64,000 nucleotides of DNA from Streptomyces sp. AC558_RSS880 (GTDB lineage Bacteria; Actinomycetota; Actinomycetes; Streptomycetales; Streptomycetaceae): assembly GCF_019049255.1 (NCBI RefSeq), contig NZ_JAGMUJ010000159.1:143871-207870 (forward strand), given 5' to 3'. This document shows, piece after piece, positions 23,440 through 31,556 of this stretch (the stretch's first letter is position 1; every line of letters begins with the position of its first letter). Both the position numbers and the translations under genes were made by a program. Under the pieces are notes generated by a model, which saw only the letters and a list, made by a program, of their open reading frames with translations, was not told the origin of the DNA and did not search any database.

Positions 23440-24237
23440 ATGCCGACCCGAGCGACCGCGAAACACCCGCACGACGACGCCCCCGACACCGCGGACGCCT
23501 TCCGCAGACTCGCCGCACTGCCCCCCGGCCCGGAGCGCGAAGCACTCCGTGACGGGATCGTCGAGGCCTGGCTGCCCATGGCCGACCGCCTCGCCGGACG
23601 CTTCCGCAGCCGCGGCGAGAGCTTCGACGACCTGCGCCAGGTCGCCGCGCTCGGCCTGGTCAAGGCCGTCGACCGGTACGACCCCGAGCTCGGCAACGCG
23701 TTCGAGAGCTACGCCGTGCCGACCGTCACCGGCGAGATCAAACGGCACTTCCGCGACCACCTGTGGATCCTGCACGTACCGCGCCGGGTCCAGGACCTGC
23801 GCAACCGCGTCCGGTACGCCTCCCAGGACCTGTCCCAGACCGTCCCGGGCCGCCGGCCGACCGTGGCGGAGATCGCCGAGCACGCCGATCTGAGCGAGGA
23901 GGACGTCCGTACCGGACAGGAGGCGCTGGAGAGCTTCACCGCGCTGTCCCTGGACGCCGAGCTGCCCGGCAGCGACGACGGCTACTCGCTCGCCGACGCG
24001 CTCGGAGCGCCCGACCCGGCGCTGGACACCGTGGTCGACCGCGAGGCCGTCAAGGAACGGCTGGCGGCGCTGCCCGAGCGGGAGCGGGCCATCCTCTACA
24101 TGCGGTTCTTCGACGACATGACGCAGAGCGGCATCGCCGAGGAGCTGGGCATCTCGCAGATGCACGTCTCCCGCCTGATCAGCCGCTGCTGCGGCCGGGT
24201 GCGGGAGCAGGTCATGGGGGACGCCGACGAAACATAG
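23440..24237 (+). CDS. SigB/SigF/SigG family RNA polymerase sigma factor
   Basis: A 265-aa group 3 sigma factor. Region 2 has FDDLRQVAALGLVKAVDRYD then NAFESYAVPTVTGEIKRHFR; region 3 has RRPTVAEIAEHADLSEEDV; region 4 has RERAILYMRFFDDMTQSGIA with the HTH EELGISQMHVSRLIS. Sigma factors of this group direct stress and differentiation genes in Streptomyces from GNNT-N14-16-GGGTAC promoters. The position after a stress block, near gvp and cellulase genes, recalls sigK of S. coelicolor, but I cannot confirm orthology. Start ATG 23440 chosen; no anti-sigma gene is adjacent. Confidence 0.9.
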   Translation: MPTRATAKHPHDDAPDTADAFRRLAALPPGPEREALRDGIVEAWLPMADRLAGRFRSRGESFDDLRQVAALGLVKAVDRYDPELGNAFESYAVPTVTGEIKRHFRDHLWILHVPRRVQDLRNRVRYASQDLSQTVPGRRPTVAEIAEHADLSEEDVRTGQEALESFTALSLDAELPGSDDGYSLADALGAPDPALDTVVDREAVKERLAALPERERAILYMRFFDDMTQSGIAEELGISQMHVSRLISRCCGRVREQVMGDADET

Positions 24238-24375
24238 CGGCCCTTCACCCACGCGGGCCAGTCCGGTCCCGCCAATGGTGTCCGGCGGCGAGCGGTGCGG
24301 CGGTGACGGGGCTGTGATGGCTGTGGGGCGTGACCGCACGCCGTGCCCCCGCCGTCGCTCGAAGGAGCCCGCACC

Positions 24376-25059
24376 ATGCGCCGCACCGCCCGTTCCCTGT
24401 CCCTCGCCGCCGCCACCGGTGCCGCCCTCGCGGCGCTCGCACCGGCCGCGTTCGCGGGCACCGTTCTGGACGACGGGGCCTCCTGGGGCTCCGCCTCCCA
24501 CTCGCCCTGCCCGGAACCGGGGGAACACGAGTGGGAACCGGATGTCCCCGGACCCGCCGGGCCCGAGGCGGCCGTGCCGAAGAGCACGGCCCTGGACGAC
24601 CTGGACGAGCTGGGCACCGAACTCGATGCCGGACTCGACGCCGACCTGGACACCGAATTCGACGCCGACCCGGACGCCGATCTCGACGCCGAACTCGACG
24701 CCGAACTCGGTCCCGAGGCGGAGATCCCCGCCCCCGGGGAAAGGGAAAGCGCCCCCACCGGACCCGGGGCCGTCGAACCGAAGGCCCTGAAGCCCAAGCC
24801 CACCGAATCCAGGCCCACCGGACCCGAGCCCACCGAATCCAAGCCCACCGAATCCAGGACCCCGGACCCCGAGCCCACCGGGTCGAAAGCCACCCCCTGC
24901 GCCGACACCCCCGCGCGCCAGGGCGTCCACGCCGGTGGGGGCGGCGCCTTCACCGACTCCGTGCCCGCGCTGGCCGTCGGCGGGCTGCTGATCGCGGGCG
25001 CGTTCGGCGCCGCCGCGCACCGCGTGTACCGGGACCGGACCACCCGTGCGGACGGCTGA
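24376..25059 (+). CDS. secreted/membrane-anchored Asp-rich protein
   Basis: A 227-aa protein with a Sec signal peptide (RRTARSLSLAAATGAALAAL, cleavage near AFA-GT at 28), an Asp/Glu-rich segment (about 67-117) of short repeats such as LDADLDTEFDADPDADLD, a Pro/Thr/Lys/Glu-rich low-complexity region with repeated PTES units, and a C-terminal transmembrane helix (about 198-218) followed by basic residues. This is a cell-surface layout, with the tail inside the membrane. The acidic repeats could bind calcium (inference). No family recognised. Confidence 0.75.
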   Translation: MRRTARSLSLAAATGAALAALAPAAFAGTVLDDGASWGSASHSPCPEPGEHEWEPDVPGPAGPEAAVPKSTALDDLDELGTELDAGLDADLDTEFDADPDADLDAELDAELGPEAEIPAPGERESAPTGPGAVEPKALKPKPTESRPTGPEPTESKPTESRTPDPEPTGSKATPCADTPARQGVHAGGGGAFTDSVPALAVGGLLIAGAFGAAAHRVYRDRTTRADG

Positions 25060-25147
25060 CGTCCGCCGCCCACGCCGTGAACAGCGCCCCCCACCCCGGC
25101 ACCCATGGCTCGCGGCACGCTGGGTACTGACTGGCTTAGGTCCTGTC

Positions 25148-25298
25148 GGTCCTGTCGTCACGTTCCCGTCCGCCCGGCGACGCCTGGCACGCACTCCCCC
25201 GGAGGGCCCGTCGAGGGAGCACCGGCACCTCGCGATCGCACGCACCGTACGTGGCCGGGCCCGCCTTCGGACGGACGGCGGGGTGTGACGACAGGACC
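25148..25298. repeat. 14-bp inverted repeat flanking ~123 bp (MITE-like remnant?)
   Basis: GGTCCTGTCGTCAC at 25148-25161 is exactly the reverse complement of 25285-25298. The left copy is preceded by another GGTCCTGTC at 25139. GGTCCTGTC-type ends are reminiscent of IS5-group element termini seen in Streptomyces. No transposase frame lies between them. Most of the 25060-25354 region (295 bp without a gene) is this structure; no good promoter or RNA gene was seen in it. Confidence 0.45.
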
Positions 25299-25354
25299 TG
25301 GAGCACGAGTCGGCGGCGCCGGGCACGACGCCGGGGAACTGCGCGGAGGTAGGG

Positions 25355-26602
25355 ATGCGGCGGACGGATCCGGAAGGTCACGGCCCCGTCCGGTTCGGGC
25401 CGGCGCTCCCCGAGGACGGGCTGCCCGTCCTGCCCGAGCTGTCCGCGGTGCTCGCCGCCGCGGCCTCCCGCGCCGGCGCCGAACCGGTCGGCGGCGGGCC
25501 CGCCCTGCTGGACGCGGCCTGCGGCTACGGCGACCGGCGCGGACTGCCCGCCGCCCCCGACCGGGTGGCCGTCGCCCCCGGCGCCCCCGCCCTGCTGGTG
25601 GCGCTGACCGCCGCCCTCGGCGGCGACGTGCTGGTGCCCCGGCCCTGTGCCGCCTGGTGGGCCCCCTACGCCCGCCTGCTCGGCCGCCCCGCCTTCCACG
25701 TGCCGACCCCGGCCGAGAGCGGCGGCGTCCCCGACCCGTACGCCCTGCTGGAGACCGTGCGCCGGCTGCGGGCCGAGGGCGGTGACCCGCGCCTGCTGGT
25801 GCTCTCCGTCGCCGACGACCCCACCGCCGGCGTCACCCCGCCCGAACTGCTGCACGAGACCCTGGAGGCCGCCGTCGCCGAGGGGCTGCACCTGGTCAGC
25901 GACGAGACCTGGCGCGACACCCTGCACGACCCGCACGGCACCGTGCTGCTCAGCCCCGCCGAGATGCTGCCCGACCGGGTCACCGTCGTCACCGACCTGG
26001 CCGGGGCCCTGCTCCCGCCGGGCTGGCCGGCGGCGGTGGCGCGCTTCCCGGCGGGCGAGGACGGGAACGCGCTCCACGCGCGCGTGCTCGACGTGCTCAC
26101 CGCGCTCGACGCGCGCGTCGCCTCCCCCGTCGCCGCCGCGGCGGTGTACGCGCTGTCCGAGCCCGGACCGGTCACCGCGCGCGTCGCCGACGCCGTACGC
26201 CTGCACGCGCGCGTGGCCGCCGCCGCGCACCGGGCCGTCGTCGCCGCGGGCGCCCTCGCCCGGCCCCCCTGCTGCGGCCGGCACCTGTACGTCGACCTCA
26301 CCCCCCTGGCCCCCGCGCTCGGCGCGCACGGCGTCGGCGACGCCCAGGAGCTGGAGGACTTCCTCACCGCCCGGCTCGGCATGCCCGCACCGGGCGGCCA
26401 CCGCTTCGGCGACGATCTCGAGGCACCGCGCGTACGGCTGTCCACCGCACCCCTGCTGGGCGACACCGCCGAACTGCGCGCGGAAGGCCTGAGTTCCCCC
26501 GCGCCCCTGGAACTGCCGCAGGTGCGAAGCGCGTTGACCCGGCTGACGACGGTCTTCGACGATCTCCGTGACGACGCCCGGCGACAGGAGTCCCCTCGAT
26601 GA
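25355..26602 (+). CDS. aminotransferase class I/II-fold protein lacking the PLP lysine
   Basis: A 415-aa protein with the fold-type I aminotransferase outline: VAVAPGAPALLVALTAALGG (start of the large domain), VLSVADDPTAG where class I enzymes have N-P-T-G, HLVSDETWRDTLHDP with the Asp that normally contacts the PLP ring, and the C-terminal RVRLSTAPLL where an Arg binds the substrate carboxylate. At the Schiff-base position, usually S-x-S-K, it reads VVTDLAGALLPPGWPAAV. There is no Lys anywhere in the protein. It therefore cannot form the usual internal aldimine. It overlaps the next gene by ATGA and is probably co-translated with it. Confidence 0.8.
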   Translation: MRRTDPEGHGPVRFGPALPEDGLPVLPELSAVLAAAASRAGAEPVGGGPALLDAACGYGDRRGLPAAPDRVAVAPGAPALLVALTAALGGDVLVPRPCAAWWAPYARLLGRPAFHVPTPAESGGVPDPYALLETVRRLRAEGGDPRLLVLSVADDPTAGVTPPELLHETLEAAVAEGLHLVSDETWRDTLHDPHGTVLLSPAEMLPDRVTVVTDLAGALLPPGWPAAVARFPAGEDGNALHARVLDVLTALDARVASPVAAAAVYALSEPGPVTARVADAVRLHARVAAAAHRAVVAAGALARPPCCGRHLYVDLTPLAPALGAHGVGDAQELEDFLTARLGMPAPGGHRFGDDLEAPRVRLSTAPLLGDTAELRAEGLSSPAPLELPQVRSALTRLTTVFDDLRDDARRQESPR

Positions 26603-27654
26603 CGCAGCGCCCCGAGTCGACCACGGGAACGGCCACCTCGGAGTCCGGCGCCCGGGAGGCCGGCGATCCGGCCGCCGCTCCGTACCCGCCGCCGGCCGCG
26701 CCCCGCCCGCTCGCCGAACGCCGGGTGTGGCCCCGCACCTTCCACGACCGGCTGACGTCCCCGCTGCCCGGTCTGAAGGCCCTCGCCCGCTTCGCCCGCG
26801 AGGGCACCGTACGGCCCACTCCGGACGGTCTCGCCGACGTCTCCCGGCTGCCCTGCGTCCCCGGCCCGCTGCCCCGCGTCGACGCCCGTACGGTCGCCGT
26901 CACCTGGGTGGGACACGCCAGCTGGGTGCTGCGGATCGGCGGGCTCACCGTGCTCACCGACCCGGTCTGGTCCCGCCGCATCCTCGGCACCCCCGCCCGG
27001 CTCACCCCCGTGGGCGTCGCCTGGGAGGCCCTGCCCCGCGTGGACGCGGTCGTCATCAGCCACAACCACTACGACCACCTGGACGCCCCCACCCTGCGCC
27101 GGCTCCCGCGCGACACCCCCGTGTTCGTGCCGGCCGGGCTCGCCCCCTGGTTCCACCGCCGCAGGTTCACCCGCGTCACCGAGCTCGACTGGTGGGAGGC
27201 CGCCGAACTCGGCGGAGTCCGCTTCGACTTCGTTCCGGCCCACCACTGGTCCAAGCGCACCCTCGCCGACACCTGCCGCTCCCTGTGGGGCGGCTGGGTG
27301 CTCACCGACCCCGGCGGACGGCGCGTCCACTTCGCCGGCGACACCGGCTACGGCCACTGGTTCTCCCGCATCGGCCGCCGCTACCCCGGTATCGACCTCA
27401 CCCTGCTGCCCATCGGCGCCTACGCCCCCCGCTGGTGGCTGGCCGACGTCCACTGCGACCCGGAGGAGGCGGTACGCGCCGCCCAGGACCTCGGCGCGCG
27501 GCACATGGCCCCCATGCACTGGGGCACGTTCGTCCTCTCCGCCGAGCCGGTCCTGGAGCCGCTCACCCGGGTCCGCGCCGCCTGGGAGAAGACGGGCCTG
27601 CCCCGCGAGCACCTGTGGGACCTGCCGGTGGGCGGCTCCCGGATTCTGACCTGA
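26599..27654 (+). CDS. MBL-fold metallo-hydrolase (NAPE-PLD/RomA type)
   Basis: A 351-aa metallo-beta-lactamase-fold hydrolase. Metal-binding motif HNHYDHLD near 157, GDTGYGHW near 251 and the later MHWGTF near 300. The long N-terminal extension (about 80 residues) and VGHASWVLRIGGLTVLTDPV with WWLADVHCDPEEA place it in the NAPE-PLD/RomA/UlaG-like group, which hydrolyses phosphodiesters or lactones. The substrate is unknown. The ATGA overlap with the lysine-free aminotransferase suggests they act together. It is convergent with the DedA gene, 18 bp apart. Confidence 0.88.
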   Translation: MTQRPESTTGTATSESGAREAGDPAAAPYPPPAAPRPLAERRVWPRTFHDRLTSPLPGLKALARFAREGTVRPTPDGLADVSRLPCVPGPLPRVDARTVAVTWVGHASWVLRIGGLTVLTDPVWSRRILGTPARLTPVGVAWEALPRVDAVVISHNHYDHLDAPTLRRLPRDTPVFVPAGLAPWFHRRRFTRVTELDWWEAAELGGVRFDFVPAHHWSKRTLADTCRSLWGGWVLTDPGGRRVHFAGDTGYGHWFSRIGRRYPGIDLTLLPIGAYAPRWWLADVHCDPEEAVRAAQDLGARHMAPMHWGTFVLSAEPVLEPLTRVRAAWEKTGLPREHLWDLPVGGSRILT

Positions 27655-27672
27655 CCGGAGCCGCCCCGCGCC

Positions 27673-28347
27673 TCACCCCGCCGCCGTCCCCCGCATCCGC
27701 CGCCACAGGCCCGGGGCCACGCTGATCAGCACCGTCAGCACGATCGCCGCCAGCACGCCCTGCCACGGCTCGTCGAACAGCGAACCGCCGAGGACACCGA
27801 TCAGCTGGTACGTCGCCGCCCAGGCCAGACAGGCCGGCAGATTGCCCCGCACGAAGCGCCGCACCGGCCACTTCGCGACCAGACAGGCCAGCATCACCGG
27901 CAGCCGCCCGGCCGGGATCAGCCGGGACAGCACCAGCACCGCCACCCCGTGGTCGGCGAGCTTCCGCTGCGCCTGCGCCAGCCGGTCCTCCGGGGCGCGT
28001 TCCCGGATCGCCTCCAGCCAGCGGGAGCCGTTCTTCGACTTCATCCCGCGCCGCCCCAGCCAGTACAGCGCCACGTCCCCGAGGAACGCCGCCAGCGACG
28101 CCGTCACGAACACCAGCGCCATCGAGAACGGTGCCGCCCGGTGGAAGGCGACCACGGCCGCCGAACTGACCAGCGCGCCCGTCGGCACCACCGGCACCAG
28201 CGCCCCGATCAGCACCAGCAGGAACAGCGAGGGGTAGCCGACGGCCTGCTGGGTGAACTCGGGCGCCACGGCGGGCAGGGCCGCGGGCGCGGCCACCGAC
28301 GCCAGTGACGCACCGGCCGCCTGGCCCGGGGCGGCGGGAAGGATCAC
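27673..28347 (-). CDS. DedA/VTT-domain membrane protein
   Basis: A 224-aa integral membrane protein with about five hydrophobic segments and the VTT-domain features: LVLIGALVPVVPTGALVSS, a glycine-rich AFLGDVALYWLGRRG, and LVLSRLIPAGRLPVMLACLV, whose R-x-x-P-x-G-R matches the DedA consensus. DedA proteins are scramblase/flippase-like and help lipid or membrane homeostasis. The GTG start overlaps the upstream MBL gene stop (GTGA), so the two are translationally coupled. Confidence 0.88.
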   Translation of the reverse strand: MILPAAPGQAAGASLASVAAPAALPAVAPEFTQQAVGYPSLFLLVLIGALVPVVPTGALVSSAAVVAFHRAAPFSMALVFVTASLAAFLGDVALYWLGRRGMKSKNGSRWLEAIRERAPEDRLAQAQRKLADHGVAVLVLSRLIPAGRLPVMLACLVAKWPVRRFVRGNLPACLAWAATYQLIGVLGGSLFDEPWQGVLAAIVLTVLISVAPGLWRRMRGTAAG

Positions 28348-29117
28348 CGCGCGGCCTCCAGGCGCACGCGCTCCCCGTGCCCCAGCCGGTGCACCGACGC
28401 GCCGGGCGCGTGCCGGGCGGCCTGCCGCTCGAACTCGTGCCCCGGCGCGTGGAACTCGTGCGGGCGCACGGCGTCCATCCCGATCGGCCAGTACGTGCCG
28501 TAGTGCACCGGCACCGCGCTGGACGCCCCCAGCCGGGCCAGCGCCTCGGCCGCGCGCCCCGCGTCCAGATGGCCCTCGCCCAGGTACGGCCCCCAGCCGC
28601 CCACCGGGAGCAGCGCCACGTCGACCGGCCCGACCTCCTTGGCCATCTCGTCGAACAGGCCGGTGTCCCCGGCGAAGTACGTCCGCGCCTCGCCCTCCAG
28701 GACGTAGCCGAGGGCGGGGGAGCGGTGCGGCCCGACCGGCAGCCGCCGCCCGTCGTGCCGCGCGGGCACGGCTCGGACGACCAGTCCGCCGACCGTCGTC
28801 ACATCGCCGGGCGCCACCTCGCTCACGCCGAGGTGCGTGAGCCGGCGCAGCCCCGGCACCGCGCGTCGTGCGCCCCGGGGCACGAGCAGGCGCGTACCCG
28901 GCGCGAGCCGGGCCAGCGACGGCACGTGCAGATGGTCGGCGTGCAGGTGGGAGACCAGGGCCACGTCCGCGTGCCGGGCCTCGGCCGGCGGCACCGCACC
29001 GCGCCGGCGCCGCAGGTGCGCGAGCCGGCGGGCGAACAGGGGGTCGGTGAGTACCCGCGTGTGCGAGTCCTCGACCGTGCAGGTGGCGTGACCCCACCAC
29101 GTGACCTCCACCGGCAC
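28344..29117 (-). CDS. MBL-fold metallo-hydrolase (UlaG/NAPE-PLD-like)
   Basis: A 257-aa MBL-fold hydrolase: EVTWWGHATCTVEDSHTRVL at the start, SHLHADHLHVPS as the HxHxDH metal site near 73, AGDTGLFDEM near 160 and VHYGTYWPIGMD near 207. It belongs to the same broad subgroup as the MBL protein encoded at 26599-27654 but lacks its N-terminal extension. GTG at 29117 was chosen for the GAGGGAGG ribosome site 7 bp upstream. It overlaps the DedA gene start by 4 bp. Confidence 0.87.
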   Translation of the reverse strand: MPVEVTWWGHATCTVEDSHTRVLTDPLFARRLAHLRRRRGAVPPAEARHADVALVSHLHADHLHVPSLARLAPGTRLLVPRGARRAVPGLRRLTHLGVSEVAPGDVTTVGGLVVRAVPARHDGRRLPVGPHRSPALGYVLEGEARTYFAGDTGLFDEMAKEVGPVDVALLPVGGWGPYLGEGHLDAGRAAEALARLGASSAVPVHYGTYWPIGMDAVRPHEFHAPGHEFERQAARHAPGASVHRLGHGERVRLEAAR

Positions 29118-29195
29118 CTCTGCGCCTCCCTCGTACGACTCCCCGAAGCCTACGCGCAGGAGTGTGCGCGGCGCGGGGCGCGTGGAGACGGCAGG

Positions 29196-29236
29196 CCGGG
29201 CCTTCACCGCCGTACGACGCGGCGGTGAAGGCCCGG
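29196..29236. repeat. 16-bp perfect inverted repeat between divergent genes
   Basis: CCGGGCCTTCACCGCC (29196-29211) pairs exactly with 29221-29236, loop of 9 nt. It lies in the 258-bp gap between the divergent MBL and membrane-AlkP genes, where no gene ends, so it is not a standard terminator. A GGGTAC hexamer (29267-29272) with GGCT 16 bp before it could be a SigB-type promoter for the rightward gene. Confidence 0.5.
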
Positions 29237-29375
29237 GTGCGCCGGCGGCTGTCGCCGCCGACGGCCGGGTACGACGGCCGTCGAGCCGTCGGCGGCCCGC
29301 GCGACCGGGGACGGAACGCCTCGTCCGGCCGTTGTGACAGGGTGGGGACGGGCCAGGTCGGCCGGGACGTGAGGT

Positions 29376-31460
29376 GTGCGGGGCGTGGGTGGCGAGCGGT
29401 GGCGACGGGTCGCCAGTCAGATCGGGCGGAGCGTCGCCGTGTGGGCGGTCTCCACGCTCACCATGCTGCTGCTCGCCGGCCTCCTGCCCGACTTCCGGCT
29501 GCGCTCGGCCGACGGCGACAGCGCCACGGACATCGCGGTCACCGCCGCCCTCGGCGCCGGCGCCTTCGGCCTGCTCTCCGCCCTGGTCTGGCCGCTGCTG
29601 GTGCGCCTGCTGCTGCTGGTGCCGGCGCTCGTCCTCGGTCTGCTGGTGTTCTTCCTCAACGGCGCCCTGCTCTGGCTGGCCCTGCAGGTCAACCCCGTCG
29701 AACGGGGCGCCGCCGCCCCGGAGACGGCCGTGGTGGTCGCGGCGGTGATGTCCGCCGTCGCCTCCGCCACCGGCGCCGCCCTCGCCGTGCGCGACGACGA
29801 CGCCTACCGCCGCCGCCTCTACCGCCTCGCCGACCGCAGACGGGGCTCCGCCCCGCCCTGCCCCACCACCCCCGGCACCGTCTTCCTGCAACTCGACGGC
29901 GTCGGCCATGACGTGCTGCTGGCCGCCGTCGACAAGGGGCTGATGCCCACCGTCGCCCGCTGGCTCGGCACCGGCGACGGCGGCGACCACCCCTCCCACC
30001 GCCTCACCCCCTGGCGCACCGACTGGTCCAGCCAGACCGGCGCCAGCCAGCTCGGCATCCTGCACGGCAGCAACCACGACGTCCCCGCCTTCCGCTGGTA
30101 CGAGAAGGCCCGCCGCGAGGTCATGGTCTGCAACCGGCCCACCAGCGCCGCCGAACTCCAGGCCCGCGCCATCGAGTACTCCGGCCACGCCGGGCTGCTG
30201 GCCCACGACGGTGCCAGCCGCGGCAACCTCTTCAGCGGCGGCGCCGACGAACAGGCCCTGGTGCTGTCCATCGCCACCCGCCGCCGCGGCCCGGCGGCCC
30301 GCTCCCGCGCGGGCTACTTCGCCTACTTCTCCGACCCCGCCAACGCCGTGCGCACCGCGCTGTCCTTCGTCGCCGAGGTGGGCCGGGAGATCGGCCAGTC
30401 CACCCGGGCCCGGTTGGGCAAGCAGCGTCCGCGCGTCTCGCGCGGCGGTCTCTACCCGTTCGTCCGGGCCTTCGCGACCGTCGTCGAACGGGACGTCGTC
30501 GTCGCCGCCGTGACCGGCGACCTGCTGGCCGGCCGCACCGCCGTCTACGCGGACCTGGTGGCCTACGACGAGGTCGCCCACCACTCCGGGCCCGTGAGCC
30601 GGGACACCGAGAAGGTCCTCCAGCGCCTCGACCGGGCCCTCGCCCTGATCGAGAACGTCGCCGAGCACGCCCCCCGCCCGTACCGGATCGTCGTCCTCTC
30701 CGACCACGGGCAGAGCCCCGGCGAGACCTTCCGCTCCCGCTACGGCCTCACCCTCGGCGACCTGGTGCGGGCCGGCTGCGGACTGCCCGTGCCGCGCCGG
30801 GCCCGGCGCACCCACAGCGGCGCGGAGGCCCGCGCGGCCGTCCGGGCGGCGCTGCGCCGGCCCGTGGAGGAGGGCGCCGAGCACTACCGCCCCTCCCGCG
30901 GCTCCGAACCCGTCGTGCTCGCCTCCGGCAACCTGGGCCTGATCTCCTTCCCTGACGTGCCGCACCGGATGACCAAGGAGGAGATCGACGCCCGCCACCC
31001 CGCGCTGCTGCCGACCCTCGCCAACCACCCCGGCATCGGCTTCCTCCTGGTCCGCAGCGAACGCCACGGCGGGGTCGTCCTCGGCGCGTACGGCGCGGAG
31101 ATCCCGCTGGACGAGCTGGACGACAACCCCGGCCCGCTGGCCGCGTTCGGTCCCGGCGCCGCCGACGTCGTGCGCCGCACCCACACCTTCCCGCACACCG
31201 CCGACATCATGGTCAACTCCTTCCACGACCCCGCCGACGGAGAGGTCCTCGCCTTCGAGGAGCAGATCGGCTCCCACGGCGGCCTCGGCGGCGCCCAGTC
31301 CCGCCCCTTCCTGCTCTCCCCCCTCGCGCTGTCCGCGCCCGTCCACGACGGAACGGACCTCACCGGCGCCGAACAGGTCCACCGGGTGCTGCGCCGCTGG
31401 CTGACCGAGTCGGACGAGGCGGACGTGCCGACGGAGCCGGACCGGGAACGCGCGGCCTGA
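29376..31460 (+). CDS. holin-like membrane domain fused to an alkaline-phosphatase-fold hydrolase
   Basis: A 694-aa protein. Residues ~15-135 hold four hydrophobic segments (WAVSTLTMLLLAGLLP, ALVWPLLVRLLLLVP, LVFFLNGALLWLALQ, VVVAAVMSAVASATG). The rest is an alkaline phosphatase/nucleotide pyrophosphatase-fold domain: FLQLDGVGHDVL (first metal Asp), WSSQTGASQLGILHG, YDEVAHHSGP, VLSDHGQSPGETF (Asp-His) and EEQIGSHGGLGG (late His). The domain is probably on one membrane face and hydrolyses phosphodiester or phosphate bonds (inference). GTG at 29376 is uncertain; GTG 29385 is equally possible. Fusions of this type are frequent in Streptomyces but not characterised as far as I know. Confidence 0.8.
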   Translation: MRGVGGERWRRVASQIGRSVAVWAVSTLTMLLLAGLLPDFRLRSADGDSATDIAVTAALGAGAFGLLSALVWPLLVRLLLLVPALVLGLLVFFLNGALLWLALQVNPVERGAAAPETAVVVAAVMSAVASATGAALAVRDDDAYRRRLYRLADRRRGSAPPCPTTPGTVFLQLDGVGHDVLLAAVDKGLMPTVARWLGTGDGGDHPSHRLTPWRTDWSSQTGASQLGILHGSNHDVPAFRWYEKARREVMVCNRPTSAAELQARAIEYSGHAGLLAHDGASRGNLFSGGADEQALVLSIATRRRGPAARSRAGYFAYFSDPANAVRTALSFVAEVGREIGQSTRARLGKQRPRVSRGGLYPFVRAFATVVERDVVVAAVTGDLLAGRTAVYADLVAYDEVAHHSGPVSRDTEKVLQRLDRALALIENVAEHAPRPYRIVVLSDHGQSPGETFRSRYGLTLGDLVRAGCGLPVPRRARRTHSGAEARAAVRAALRRPVEEGAEHYRPSRGSEPVVLASGNLGLISFPDVPHRMTKEEIDARHPALLPTLANHPGIGFLLVRSERHGGVVLGAYGAEIPLDELDDNPGPLAAFGPGAADVVRRTHTFPHTADIMVNSFHDPADGEVLAFEEQIGSHGGLGGAQSRPFLLSPLALSAPVHDGTDLTGAEQVHRVLRRWLTESDEADVPTEPDRERAA

Positions 31461-31556
31461 CCGCACCGCCGGGCGCCGGAAATTCGGCTGCGTGAGCGAT
31501 CGCCGCGGCCCACACTGGGCGTGTCTCCCCCTTCCTCACACCCCTGGAGTCGCTGC

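Noticed and set aside
29374..31460. Phage lysis holin or prophage from the holin-like proteins
   Set aside because: No endolysin, capsid, terminase or integrase gene is present; these are chromosomal membrane proteins.
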